Notes under the pieces: model-generated | Databases searched by the model: none | Told to the model about the DNA's origin: nothing | What the model saw: the letters and a program-made list of their open reading frames with translations, nothing else | Shown: positions 49,256 through 57,710 of the stretch, piece by piece | Position numbering within the stretch: the stretch's first letter is position 1 | Layout: every line of letters starts with the position of its first letter | Translations under genes and position numbers: made by a program | DNA from: Saprospiraceae bacterium | GTDB taxonomy: Bacteria > Bacteroidota > Bacteroidia > Chitinophagales > Saprospiraceae | Reading direction: 5' to 3' | Assembly: GCA_041392805.1 (NCBI GenBank) | Contig: JAWKLJ010000002.1 | Coordinates: forward strand, 325,001 to 389,000 | DNA: 64,000 bases

Positions 49256-51244
49256 ATGAAGACTTTACAATTGGTTTTGGTCTTGGCATACTTTAGTTGT
49301 TGCCTACTTTTTTCTGCCTGTGATCAAACCTCGAATTTTGAGCAAAACGCAGCGGTGACACCCGTGGTTCAGGAGTCGATGGATAAGGGTAATGAAGCCT
49401 TCAAGCAGGAAGATTATAAAACTGCGATTGATTATTATTTAAGGTTATTAAAAATACTTGAACCCCAAGGAAACCTTAAAATTTATCCGGAAATTTTAGT
49501 GCAATTAGGAACATCTTACTTTAAACTCCAGGATTACGACAAAGCCTTAGACTATTATTATTTATTTTTGGAACTACCACAAGTACAATCTTCTCCTAAA
49601 GAAAAAGCAAAGGGGATCGGTTCAATTGCCTCCGTTCATCAGAAAGTAGGTAATTACGAAGACTCTTATCAACTCCAAATTGATGCTTTGAAAATAAGGG
49701 AAGCAGAAAATGATTCCGCTGGAATAGGAAGGTCCCTTTATGAATTGGGCACCTTGATGTTTTATCAAAAAAATTATGAATTGGCCCGCGAATATTACCA
49801 GTCTTCTTTGAATTTGTCCAAGGCCATGGGCAATAAAAAAGCGACTCTTTCTTGCCTCAATGCGATGGGCACAACTTACCAGGGGCTAGATAGTACCAAC
49901 CTAGTTTTACCTTACCTAGAAGAGGCTTTAGCCTTGGCTAGGGAATTGGGCAAAAAATCTGCAGAAGCTTACGCATTGCACAATATCGGTGCTCATTATT
50001 TAGAAAAAAAGTCATTTTTCCAAACAGCAGAAGCTTATTTTTTAGAGAGCTATCAAATCAAGTTAGATTTGGATGATAAGTGGGGGCTTATTGGCAGTCA
50101 TATTTATTTGGGCGATTTATACCTCAAGCAGTCTTTATTGGAAAAAGCCCGGTTGGAGTATGAAAAAGGACTAGCCTTAGCAGAAGAAATAGATTCTGAT
50201 GTAAGAAAAGTTGCTTTATTGAACCGTTTGGCTGAAGTATATGAATTGAAGAAAGATTACCCTCAGGCATTGCTATTGAAGAATAAATACATTTCGCTAA
50301 ATGAGTCCATATTAAATGAAAAGATGCTAGAAGAAATGGGTAATAAAAAAGCGCAGTATCTGCTTCAAAAGAAAGAGAAAGATATCGCTATTTTCAAAGA
50401 GAAAGCCAGGACTAAAAAACTGAGGAGTAATTTTTTGTTGATCCTAAGTTTCTTCTCTATCTGTTTAGTGGGGCTATCTTACAACAGTCATACCCGTCTA
50501 CAGTTTACTAAAAAGCTCAAAGAAAAGAATACGGAAATTCAACAGCAGAACCAGGATCTTGCGCGCAAAAATGATGACCTCAAAAAGTTTGCCTTCATTG
50601 TTTCGCATGATTTAAAAGCACCATTGCGCACCATTGGCTCATTTACGGGCTTAATGAGGAGACGTTACTTTCATCTTTTTGATAAGAATGGCCAGGAATA
50701 TATGGACTTTATCACCGGCGGAGTTAAAAGAATGGACCAATTACTCAATGATTTATTGACCTATAGCCAGATTGAGAACAATGAACAAGAATCGGATTGG
50801 ACCGAGACAAAGGACGTCGTGCACAATGCCTTATCCAATTTGTACTTCCAAATCCGAAACCAAAAAGTAGCTATTAAGATAAATGAAATAGCCTTGCCAA
50901 GGGTAAGAGGAAACTCGGCTCACCTCACCCAGTTATTTCAAAATATCATTGCCAATGGCATTAAGTTTCGCAATGGCCGGGATCCTCAAATATTGATCGA
51001 TTGTTTGCAAAATGAGGAAAAATACACCTTTGCGATAAAAGACAATGGCATAGGGATTGAAGAACAGTACCAGGAGAAGATTTTCCGCATGTTTAGTCGA
51101 TTGCACAAAGTAGAGGAATACGAAGGCACCGGGATCGGCCTAGCTACCTGTAAGAAGATCGTAGAAAAGCATGGTGGTAAAATTTGGGTAGAATCAGCGC
51201 CTGGCCAAGGCAGTACCTTTTTCTTCTCTTTACCGAAAAATTAA
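49256..51244 (+). CDS. TPR-domain sensor histidine kinase
   Basis: The protein of about 662 residues has a lipoprotein-like signal (LAYFSCCLLFSACDQTSN). TPR repeats occupy about 45-330 (GNEAFKQEDYKTAIDYYLRLLKIL; LGTSYFKLQDYDKALDYYYLFLEL; LYELGTLMFYQKNYELAREYYQSSLNL). A membrane helix near 400 and a short coiled coil (KKLKEKNTEIQQQNQDLARKN) precede HisKA with His near 451 in FAFIVSHDLKAPLRTIGSFTG, and the ATPase domain (NIIANGIKFRNG, DNGIGIEEQYQEKIFRMFSRLH, EGTGIGLATCKKIVEKHGGKIW). A frame start at 49235 is possible, but MKTLQL at 49256 gives a normal signal peptide. The outside TPR region could bind a peptide or protein. No regulator gene is adjacent. Confidence 0.9.
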   Translation: MKTLQLVLVLAYFSCCLLFSACDQTSNFEQNAAVTPVVQESMDKGNEAFKQEDYKTAIDYYLRLLKILEPQGNLKIYPEILVQLGTSYFKLQDYDKALDYYYLFLELPQVQSSPKEKAKGIGSIASVHQKVGNYEDSYQLQIDALKIREAENDSAGIGRSLYELGTLMFYQKNYELAREYYQSSLNLSKAMGNKKATLSCLNAMGTTYQGLDSTNLVLPYLEEALALARELGKKSAEAYALHNIGAHYLEKKSFFQTAEAYFLESYQIKLDLDDKWGLIGSHIYLGDLYLKQSLLEKARLEYEKGLALAEEIDSDVRKVALLNRLAEVYELKKDYPQALLLKNKYISLNESILNEKMLEEMGNKKAQYLLQKKEKDIAIFKEKARTKKLRSNFLLILSFFSICLVGLSYNSHTRLQFTKKLKEKNTEIQQQNQDLARKNDDLKKFAFIVSHDLKAPLRTIGSFTGLMRRRYFHLFDKNGQEYMDFITGGVKRMDQLLNDLLTYSQIENNEQESDWTETKDVVHNALSNLYFQIRNQKVAIKINEIALPRVRGNSAHLTQLFQNIIANGIKFRNGRDPQILIDCLQNEEKYTFAIKDNGIGIEEQYQEKIFRMFSRLHKVEEYEGTGIGLATCKKIVEKHGGKIWVESAPGQGSTFFFSLPKN

Positions 51245-51250
51245 TCTATT

Positions 51251-52828
51251 CTATCGAAAAGCATGCCCCTCCTCTTGCTCGGGTTCGATTTGAGGGGGGG
51301 CTTCCGAACGGTGTTTAGCAATCCACTCTTGAAATTTTTCCATTTTTCCAGGATGATAGGCTGCAATATTATCTGATTCTGCGGGGTCCTCCCGTAGGTC
51401 GTAAAATTCCCACTCTTGGTTTTTTCCATTGCGGATCATTTTCCAGTTTTTAAATCGCAATGCCTGTTTGAATTGATCGTCAAGGTAAGCTTTTTTGTCC
51501 CAGTCATAATGCGGATATTCCCAATAAAGTATCCGATCCATAAGGGCCGCATTAGAGTCAACCAATAACTTGTAAAAGGAAAGTCCATCCAAACCTTGAA
51601 GACTTCCTCTTTTTTGTCCAATTACATCTGCCAGGGTAGGCATAATATCGGGGAAATAGACCTGTTCATTTGTCTGGCGTCCCGGGCTGATTTTTCCTGG
51701 CCACCTGACTAGCATGGGCACCCTGATGCCGCCCTCGTACAAATCTCGCTTATGCCCCCTTAGTCGCCCATTTACTCCGTCACTTGCAAACTCCCGGTCC
51801 CCGCCATTGTCCGAACAGAAAATGACCAAAGTCCGTTCATCCAGTTGCAGTGATTGTAGTAGTTGCATCAATTCGCCTAGTTGGCGATCCATCAGGCTCG
51901 TCATGGCGGCATAGTTTTTTCGCTTTTCACTCCATGTCTTGTCTTTGTAAAGTTGTACAGTAGGGTCAATGGCAGGAATTTCATATTTCCCATGCGGAAG
52001 GGTCCAAGGTGCATAGCAGAAAAAAGGCTTTTCCTGATTCGCCTGAATAAAAAGCTTCATTTCTTCAAAAATCCGATACGGAGAATAAGAAGCGGCATCG
52101 TCTGCTATACCTGGCAGGGGTACTTTTTGGCTATTATTCCACAAATAAGCTGGATAATAATCATGTGCATGAATTTGATGGTAATAGCCAAAGAATTGGT
52201 CAAAACCCTGTTTTTCTGGAACGCCGCCTGTTCCGATATCACCGAGGCCCCATTTGCCGAAACCTCCGGTACTATACCCTGCCGCTTTGAACAACTCGGC
52301 AACCGTAAACGCCGAATCGGGAAGCGCAATGCCACCCGTATTGCCTCTGACCTGGGTGTGCCCACTATGGAGGCCGGTCATCAAGGTGCTTCTAGCTGGT
52401 GCACAAACGGTATTGCCTGAGTAAGCTTGGGTGAAAAGCAAGCCTTCTGCGGCGAATTGATCGAGATGGGGCGTCTGAATTTCTTTGTGCCCATAGCACC
52501 CAAGGTCTGCTGATCCTAAGTCATCTACCATGATCAAAATGACATTGGGTGGCTTTGTTTCTTCCGTTGGCGTACAAGCGGCGCAGCAAAGGGATAAGCA
52601 AAGGCAGAGGTAGCTAAGAGCATGTTTGGAGGTCACCCTTTGGGCTAAAAACCATCTCTTTTTCGCTGATACTTCGTCGCTTTTTTCGTCCGTACCTAAG
52701 GGTATGCACTTCAAAAAGCGCCTTCCCGAAGTAAATTCGGGATAAATCGTCTCATCAAAAAATTGACGCTTTTTATCTCCAAAAGCGACCTCCAAACATG
52801 CTCTAAGATGGGCCTGGAAATTTATCAT
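51251..52828 (-). CDS. Type I sulfatase lipoprotein with an in-frame 63-codon element in its signal peptide
   Basis: The 525-residue product is an alkaline-phosphatase-superfamily sulfatase: NVILIMVDDLGSADLGCYG (metal-binding DD), the formylglycine motif CAPARSTLMTGLHSGHTQVRG and the C-terminal NWKMIRNGKNQEWEFYDLREDPAESDNIA. The active Cys in CAPAR is converted to formylglycine. The start at 52828 gives MINFQAHL, and then 63 residues belong to an inserted element (52618-52803 plus a 3-bp duplication) before SYLCLCLSLCCAAC resumes. Removing the insert restores MINFQAHLSYLCLC with a proper lipobox at CCAAC. An alternative GTG at 52636 also gives a signal peptide (MTSKHALSYLCLC). It starts 8 bp after the TPR gene stop, so the two share a transcript. 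Confidence 0.9.
   Translation of the reverse strand: MINFQAHLRACLEVAFGDKKRQFFDETIYPEFTSGRRFLKCIPLGTDEKSDEVSAKKRWFLAQRVTSKHALSYLCLCLSLCCAACTPTEETKPPNVILIMVDDLGSADLGCYGHKEIQTPHLDQFAAEGLLFTQAYSGNTVCAPARSTLMTGLHSGHTQVRGNTGGIALPDSAFTVAELFKAAGYSTGGFGKWGLGDIGTGGVPEKQGFDQFFGYYHQIHAHDYYPAYLWNNSQKVPLPGIADDAASYSPYRIFEEMKLFIQANQEKPFFCYAPWTLPHGKYEIPAIDPTVQLYKDKTWSEKRKNYAAMTSLMDRQLGELMQLLQSLQLDERTLVIFCSDNGGDREFASDGVNGRLRGHKRDLYEGGIRVPMLVRWPGKISPGRQTNEQVYFPDIMPTLADVIGQKRGSLQGLDGLSFYKLLVDSNAALMDRILYWEYPHYDWDKKAYLDDQFKQALRFKNWKMIRNGKNQEWEFYDLREDPAESDNIAAYHPGKMEKFQEWIAKHRSEAPPQIEPEQEEGHAFR
52618..52803. mobile_element. 186-bp MITE-like element inserted in the sulfatase signal peptide
   Basis: GAGCATGTTTGGAGGTC (52618-52634) and its exact complement (52787-52803) are 17-bp terminal inverted repeats. 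TAA (52615-52617 and 52804-52806) is a perfect 3-bp target duplication, the TNA type made by IS5-family elements. The inside encodes no transposase and holds CCCGAA/TTCGGG hairpins. Insert plus duplication is 189 bp, a multiple of 3, and is stop-free in the host frame. It is a non-autonomous miniature element; the parent insertion sequence is not in this window. Confidence 0.9.
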
Positions 52829-52836
52829 ACTATTTT

Positions 52837-55800
52837 TTATTTCACCCATGCCAAAATTTGCGTAAGGAACCTCATTTCTATCCGCACCCAAAGGGCAGGA
52901 TGTTGCCTTCCCAACTGATCCAAGGCGGCTTTGTCCTGCATAATGCTGGCCCTTATCCATTGGCTTTCAGGACTATTGGCTCCTAAATTTTCCAATAATT
53001 TTGTTTTAGGTATCGTAGGCGTTATTTGCATTTGGGATAAAATGCCGAAGATATGATACGGCGATTTTTCCTTTATTTTGGCATTGGTGTGGTTTATAAT
53101 AGCTTGATGCAAAGCAAGGCTTTTATCCTTCGCACCTAATTTGTCATAACAAATGGCCAATAAATAATCACTGATCCTTTCTTCCGGATCGTATGGTTTG
53201 CCGACACCGAGGTTTTCGGGCCATTCTTTAGCGTCAAGTAATAGCGCTACAGCCGGTTTGTATTGTTGCTTTTGCATTTTTTCCAGGGCAGCGCCGATAT
53301 GCGCTTGCTCATATAGCCGGCGTCCCTCTGATGCTCCTTCAAAAGGCAAAACATTTTGGGCTTTCAAAATCTTTATGGATGCATCATATTGTTCGGCAGC
53401 GATCAAGGCGCGGGCATAGTCCATGCCGATGGCATTATTGCCAGGAAATTGTTGGTAGACCTTCTGAGCATAGGCCATAGCTTGGGCGGGTTCCTTGTGG
53501 CTTTGGAGGTAGGCCGTTTTGGCCCGCTGGGCCCGCCAGTTATCAGGCGCTAATTCCAGTGCCTTTTGCAAGTCTTGCCAGGCATCTTTAGTTTCAGTTT
53601 TTTGCAACAAATCAGCCCTGGTTAGGTAAAAAGTCGCATTATCGGGTGTTTGTTGGCATTCCTTCAGGAGAGTGGCGGCTTCTGCCAGCCTATCCTTTCC
53701 CCAATAATTTAGGGCCAAATAATATTTTAAGGTCCAATGATCGTATTTAGCATTTGCCCATTCCAATACTTTTATGGTCTCCCGTCGGAAAGGGAATACA
53801 AAGTCAACAGGCAAGGAGGCAATAGCTGCTAAATCGTCATTACCTTGCAAATAAGCTTGCCAAAGTTGAATAAGTGGCGTATTTGGGGCTAGCTCAAAGA
53901 CCTCCAGTGCTTCTTGGTGTTGCCCTTTGTTATAATAATCAATGGCGAGTTCCATAAAGGTTTGGTCTCGAAATTCGCTCCGATGCCGTTCTAAAAAGCT
54001 AGTTTTAGTTGCTGGACTTTTAGCCAATAGATACTGCTCGAAGTAGGCGAAATGGTTAAGTGGGTCGATGCTCAGCAGTTGGTTTAGCGTTGTTTTTGCT
54101 GCCTCCACTTGCCCTGTTTTGCGTGCCAGAATGGCCAGAACTTGCAAGGCATTTACATTGTAGCGGTTAAAATCCAGTGCTTTATCGGCATACACCTTGG
54201 CGCGTTTAAAATCAGCTTCTAGGAGGTAGATTTCCGCCATTTGGCCATAGGCAGCAGTGCGCAGGGCCATAGAGCGAGCTGCCCATCCAAGGGATTCTTT
54301 GGCATTAACCCAATCGCCCAATGCCCGATAAATGACGCCAGCCATGAAATTAGCTTGTGGATGATAGGTGTCCCATTGCAATGCTCGGTTGGCATAAGCC
54401 AGGGCCTGGTCATATTCTCCGTTTCGGTAGTAGCCTTCTGCCAGTTGACAGAGGGCCGGTAAATGTTGCGGTTCCAGGGCAAGGCAAGCTTCGAATTTGT
54501 CAATAGCCGCAGAAAAAAGCCGGAATTTCATATCCTCCATTCCCTCTCGATACAGCTTTTCGGCGGATTTTTGGGCTGCCCCGGCGATGTTAGGAGAAAG
54601 AAAAGGCCGTTTGAGGCCAAGGGTATCGGGTGTAGTAGAGAGGTGTAAATCCATTTCTTTAATGCTGACCGCCTCTAGTGGAGCGCCATTTAAAGCAATG
54701 TTTGTTGAAAAAACGCCCATGGGCTCCAGCGTTAGTTTTTCCCGATGGATTATTTTACCTCCAGCTTTCACCACCAAGGTTCCTTCCGTTCTTGCCAAGG
54801 CATTGATACCTATTTTCAAATTATCTGTTTCACTTGAAAGGTGCAAAACGGCCTCAGGAGAGACATCAGACAATCCGCCAATCGATTTAACCGGAAACCA
54901 TTTTTCCGTCCAATGATCGGTGGTATAAGGGGGGAAGTTGGCTTGGGTGACAGGATTGTCATCGCCTCCGGGGGAATACTGTACAAATAAACGGCCCGCC
55001 TGAAATTCGATGTATTGGCCATCTGTATCGGTGAGCAAATCTTCCCAAATGCCGCCAGATCGGGAAAGTGCCCATAGCCAAAGTTTTTGGCCGGGCATTT
55101 CCTCATAAGCAGCCCAATGGCCAAAACCAAATTGGGTATCGTGAAAATAACCGCCAAAGAAATCGTGTTCCTGGCCGACCACATGGTATGATTTACTGGG
55201 ACCAAAGTTGTTTTCCTTGTAAGCGGGGAGATGGTGCCCTTGCTGGTCATAAGGCCAGGGCATAGGTTTGCCGCTGTGTTCCAGGTATTGGTTGCCAGGG
55301 GTGAAAAATTCGAGATCTGGCCGGGCGGCAGCGGCGGCGGTCATCCAATTGTAATAGGCTTGCTGGAGTGGGGTAGGGTTGTACCAGGTGGCGGCAGTTT
55401 CAAAGTATGCTTTGTCCTTCGGGAGCCGAATTTTGACGCGCCATTGGGTACGGGAGGGCAAGTCGATATTGCCGACAACACAACTGACGCTGCCATCCTC
55501 CTCTGTCTGTATGATATAATCAACAGGAGTGGCAGCTCCGGGATGATGACCAATAATGCCGAAGTTAAACTCTATGCCGCCGGAGGTCCAAGGTCCTCGC
55601 ATGGCAATATTTCGGAATTTGATGACCTCATTTCGGTAAATAAATTCTTCTCCACTGGCTTTCTCCAAGGCGCCCCAGATTTTTCCACCTACTTCTGGCA
55701 AGACATACACCTCCACATAATCGTTCTCCAGCTTTACGGTTTTCCATGCTTGTGGTTTCCCCTCCAAGCTGTAGCCATCGAAGCGATGGTAGGGATATAT

Positions 55801-55953
55801 TTTGGGATTAGTGGTTAAAATAGGTAGTGGATCAGGATCCGAAAAAGGATAGGTTTTCAGTACGCGTGGTGCTTCGGTAACAACAGCCGGTTTTTCCTGT
55901 GCAGACAGCGAAAAAGGTAGCGAAAGAACAAGGAGAACGAAGTATTTCAACAT
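52837..55953 (-). CDS. DUF5107 protein with TPR repeats, secreted
   Basis: The 1038-residue protein has a Sec signal peptide (MLKYFVLLVLSLPFSLSAQ). Residues about 45-370 are DUF5107, a carbohydrate-mutarotase-like fold (VEVYVLPEVGGKIWGALEKASGEEFIYRNEVIKFRNIAMRGPWTSGGIEFNFGIIGHHPG; YNWMTAAAAARPDLEFFTPG). Residues about 470-960 form TPR repeats (LYREGMEDMKFRLFSAAIDKFEACLALEPQHLPALCQLAEGYYRNGEYDQALAYANRAL). DUF5107-TPR proteins are found in Bacteroidota polysaccharide loci and are thought to handle sugars, but this is not established. It directly precedes the sulfatase gene (8 bp) and follows the PLP-lyase gene across a terminator, so it has its own promoter. Confidence 0.88.
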   Translation of the reverse strand: MLKYFVLLVLSLPFSLSAQEKPAVVTEAPRVLKTYPFSDPDPLPILTTNPKIYPYHRFDGYSLEGKPQAWKTVKLENDYVEVYVLPEVGGKIWGALEKASGEEFIYRNEVIKFRNIAMRGPWTSGGIEFNFGIIGHHPGAATPVDYIIQTEEDGSVSCVVGNIDLPSRTQWRVKIRLPKDKAYFETAATWYNPTPLQQAYYNWMTAAAAARPDLEFFTPGNQYLEHSGKPMPWPYDQQGHHLPAYKENNFGPSKSYHVVGQEHDFFGGYFHDTQFGFGHWAAYEEMPGQKLWLWALSRSGGIWEDLLTDTDGQYIEFQAGRLFVQYSPGGDDNPVTQANFPPYTTDHWTEKWFPVKSIGGLSDVSPEAVLHLSSETDNLKIGINALARTEGTLVVKAGGKIIHREKLTLEPMGVFSTNIALNGAPLEAVSIKEMDLHLSTTPDTLGLKRPFLSPNIAGAAQKSAEKLYREGMEDMKFRLFSAAIDKFEACLALEPQHLPALCQLAEGYYRNGEYDQALAYANRALQWDTYHPQANFMAGVIYRALGDWVNAKESLGWAARSMALRTAAYGQMAEIYLLEADFKRAKVYADKALDFNRYNVNALQVLAILARKTGQVEAAKTTLNQLLSIDPLNHFAYFEQYLLAKSPATKTSFLERHRSEFRDQTFMELAIDYYNKGQHQEALEVFELAPNTPLIQLWQAYLQGNDDLAAIASLPVDFVFPFRRETIKVLEWANAKYDHWTLKYYLALNYWGKDRLAEAATLLKECQQTPDNATFYLTRADLLQKTETKDAWQDLQKALELAPDNWRAQRAKTAYLQSHKEPAQAMAYAQKVYQQFPGNNAIGMDYARALIAAEQYDASIKILKAQNVLPFEGASEGRRLYEQAHIGAALEKMQKQQYKPAVALLLDAKEWPENLGVGKPYDPEERISDYLLAICYDKLGAKDKSLALHQAIINHTNAKIKEKSPYHIFGILSQMQITPTIPKTKLLENLGANSPESQWIRASIMQDKAALDQLGRQHPALWVRIEMRFLTQILAWVK

Positions 55954-55989
55954 TTAAATAGTGATTTTAGACACATACCAATACAAAAA

Positions 55990-56018
55990 CAGGCCTTCGA
56001 CAAGTATCGAAGGAAAAG
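55990..56018 (-). terminator. Intrinsic terminator of the PLP-lyase gene
   Basis: On the minus strand, CCTTCGA-TACTTG-TCGAAGG (complement of 55994-56013) is followed by CCTGTTTTTG. It lies 40 bp after the stop codon of the gene at 56053-57267 and separates it from the DUF5107 gene. Confidence 0.7.
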
Positions 56019-56052
56019 GTGACTGCTAGCTTACTTCCTCTTTGTGAGAGTT

Positions 56053-57267
56053 TTATTGACTATTAGTCATTAAAATAGCTTTCATTCTTTCAGCAACGGC
56101 GCGTTCTTCCCCTGGGTTCAGCATCCAGGTGGTCATATCCACCGATTCTTGTCCACCTACTGTTTCGATAGACGGATGCCCCATTTGTAAAGCTTTTCTG
56201 GCCTCTGGCGGCGTGATTTTGATTACATTTTGATCCCATCGAATGCGAAGGGAAGGAACGTGGTTGGCAATATCCGGTACATGAATTTCAGTTTCTACGC
56301 CTTTCACCTGACTCACCGTATCACTGATATGCTTGATTTGCTGTTCCCACAATGCCCAATCCTTTTGATGATCTCTTTCCAGGTAGGTTTCAAGCGCGAT
56401 GAGCATGCCTAAGATCTCTTCTTTGTTCACCTTCATTCCTCTGCCGACAGTATCTCCCCGAGGTGCAGCACTCAGGCGCGCCGCCTGTATCAGGTCTTTT
56501 TTGCCCAATAATAGCCCGGCGCTCTGTGGCCCACGCATGCCTTTCCCTCCCGAAAAAGCGACTAAGTCAAAACCCATTTCCGTATATTTCCACAGGTTCT
56601 CTACGGGCGGCACATCAGCGGCGCAATCATTAAAAGTTGGGATATTATATTTTTTTGCGACATCCAGGAAGGCTTTGTATTGGATTTTACCGACAAAATT
56701 ATTGGCATTAAGGAACCATAACATCGCAGTTTGTTCATTGATGGCCGCTTCCAATTCTTTTTGTGTCTCCACTGTAATAACTTTTACCCCACAATTTTTG
56801 ATAGCATGCGCATAGCCAATGTTATGGGCCTTTTGCATGATAACTTCTGTCTTCATGCCTGTCAGATCAAACGGAATACGCGATGCCTTTTCGGGATCAT
56901 TCCCAGATAAAACGCCGGCGGTACCCAAGGTGATGGCTGAAGCTGCCCCTGAGGTAACGGTTGCTGCTTCACAGCGAACCAGTTCAGCAATTCTTGCACC
57001 AACTTTATCTTGTAATTCGTCAAGGCTGACATATTGTTGGGCAGCATATTGGTAGGCTTCCACTGCTTCTGGGCGCAGGAGGGACCCCGTCATGGAGGTA
57101 TAGGTACCTGCTGCGTTGATAAAAGTGCGAACGCCTAATTCCTTGAAGTAATCTCGCCCGCTGGGAGGGAATGGGAGGGAAGATTGGCCGACTAATTTTT
57201 GACTGAACATGCCACCAACCAAAGGAAGGGCAGCCAGGTTTTTGAGTAATCGTCTTCTATTTATCAT
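56053..57267 (-). CDS. Exported SelA-like PLP-dependent lyase/aminotransferase
   Basis: The 404-residue protein belongs to the SelA/D-glucosaminate-ammonia-lyase branch of PLP fold type I enzymes: FINAAGTYTSMTGSLLRPEAVEAYQYAAQQYVSLDELQDKVGARIAELVRCEAATVTSGAASAITLGTAG, then the PLP lysine in LVAFSGGKGMRGPQSAGLLLG (K near 243). It starts with a twin-arginine signal (MINRRRLLKNLAALPLVGGMFSQ), so the enzyme is folded with PLP and then sent to the periplasm. Related enzymes eliminate ammonia from amino sugar acids. It lies 443 bp downstream of the RidA gene and its transcript ends in a terminator. Confidence 0.87.
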   Translation of the reverse strand: MINRRRLLKNLAALPLVGGMFSQKLVGQSSLPFPPSGRDYFKELGVRTFINAAGTYTSMTGSLLRPEAVEAYQYAAQQYVSLDELQDKVGARIAELVRCEAATVTSGAASAITLGTAGVLSGNDPEKASRIPFDLTGMKTEVIMQKAHNIGYAHAIKNCGVKVITVETQKELEAAINEQTAMLWFLNANNFVGKIQYKAFLDVAKKYNIPTFNDCAADVPPVENLWKYTEMGFDLVAFSGGKGMRGPQSAGLLLGKKDLIQAARLSAAPRGDTVGRGMKVNKEEILGMLIALETYLERDHQKDWALWEQQIKHISDTVSQVKGVETEIHVPDIANHVPSLRIRWDQNVIKITPPEARKALQMGHPSIETVGGQESVDMTTWMLNPGEERAVAERMKAILMTNSQ

Positions 57268-57531
57268 GTGGATTGATTTTTTTTATAATGTAATGAGAAG
57301 AATAAATTAGGATGCCCAGGCACTAAGTACGAAGGTGCCCAGGCGCGGTGTTAGGGCTGGAGGGGCGCTGGGGTACTGCTGTGGAAAAGGGCTATGCTGG
57401 GGTCCGGCAAGGCCTCTGTTCTGGAGGTTCATGCGTTTTGCTAGACCTCCCCCGTCCTGGGGGCTCCCGGGGCTGGGGAGAGGGCTAGGAGCTAGGCGGC
57501 CGCGAAGACTCCGGGAAGTCCGGGAAGTCCT

Positions 57532-57566
57532 AAGACTTTCCAAGTTTTTAAAACTTGGAAAGTCTT
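57532..57566. repeat. Perfect 17-bp inverted repeat
   Basis: AAGACTTTCCAAGTTTT (57532-57548) and its exact complement (57550-57566) with a single-base centre lie in a GC-rich, gene-free stretch (57268-57710) between the PLP-lyase and RidA genes. Just before it is a tandem gactccgggaagtccgggaagtcc. It may be a dispersed repeat or a transcript hairpin. Confidence 0.75.
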
Positions 57567-57652
57567 TAGCCGCCTTGCGCCGCCTTTGCGCTGCCCCCGC
57601 CGCCGCCCCCCTATCTATATAGACGGACAAAGCGCAAAAATTCCATAACTTT

Positions 57653-57682
57653 TTCTCCACTTTTTTTAAAAAAAGTGGAGAA
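57653..57682. repeat. Perfect 15-bp palindrome 3' of the RidA gene
   Basis: TTCTCCACTTTTTTT (57653-57667) is followed at once by its exact complement AAAAAAAGTGGAGAA, 28 bp after the RidA stop codon on the minus strand. It forms a T/A-rich hairpin without a separate T-tract. It may act as a terminator or a repeat; the rest of the gap is GC-rich with no ORF that I support. Confidence 0.6.
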
Positions 57683-57710
57683 CGCCCTCTTTTTACCTCA
57701 TTCCTGCCCC

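Noticed and set aside
52618..52803. The inserted element as a genuine domain of the sulfatase
   Set aside because: Exact 17-bp terminal repeats and a TAA duplication show a mobile insertion; deleting it restores a standard signal peptide.
52829..52960. Longer N-terminus for the sulfatase starting inside the DUF5107 gene
   Set aside because: It would overlap the upstream gene by more than 100 bp; the ATG at 52828 gives the native signal peptide after removal of the insert.
57307..57660. GC-rich ORFs (about 95-117 codons) between PLP-lyase and RidA genes
   Set aside because: Proline/arginine/alanine-biased shadow frames in repeat-like DNA, with no family resemblance.
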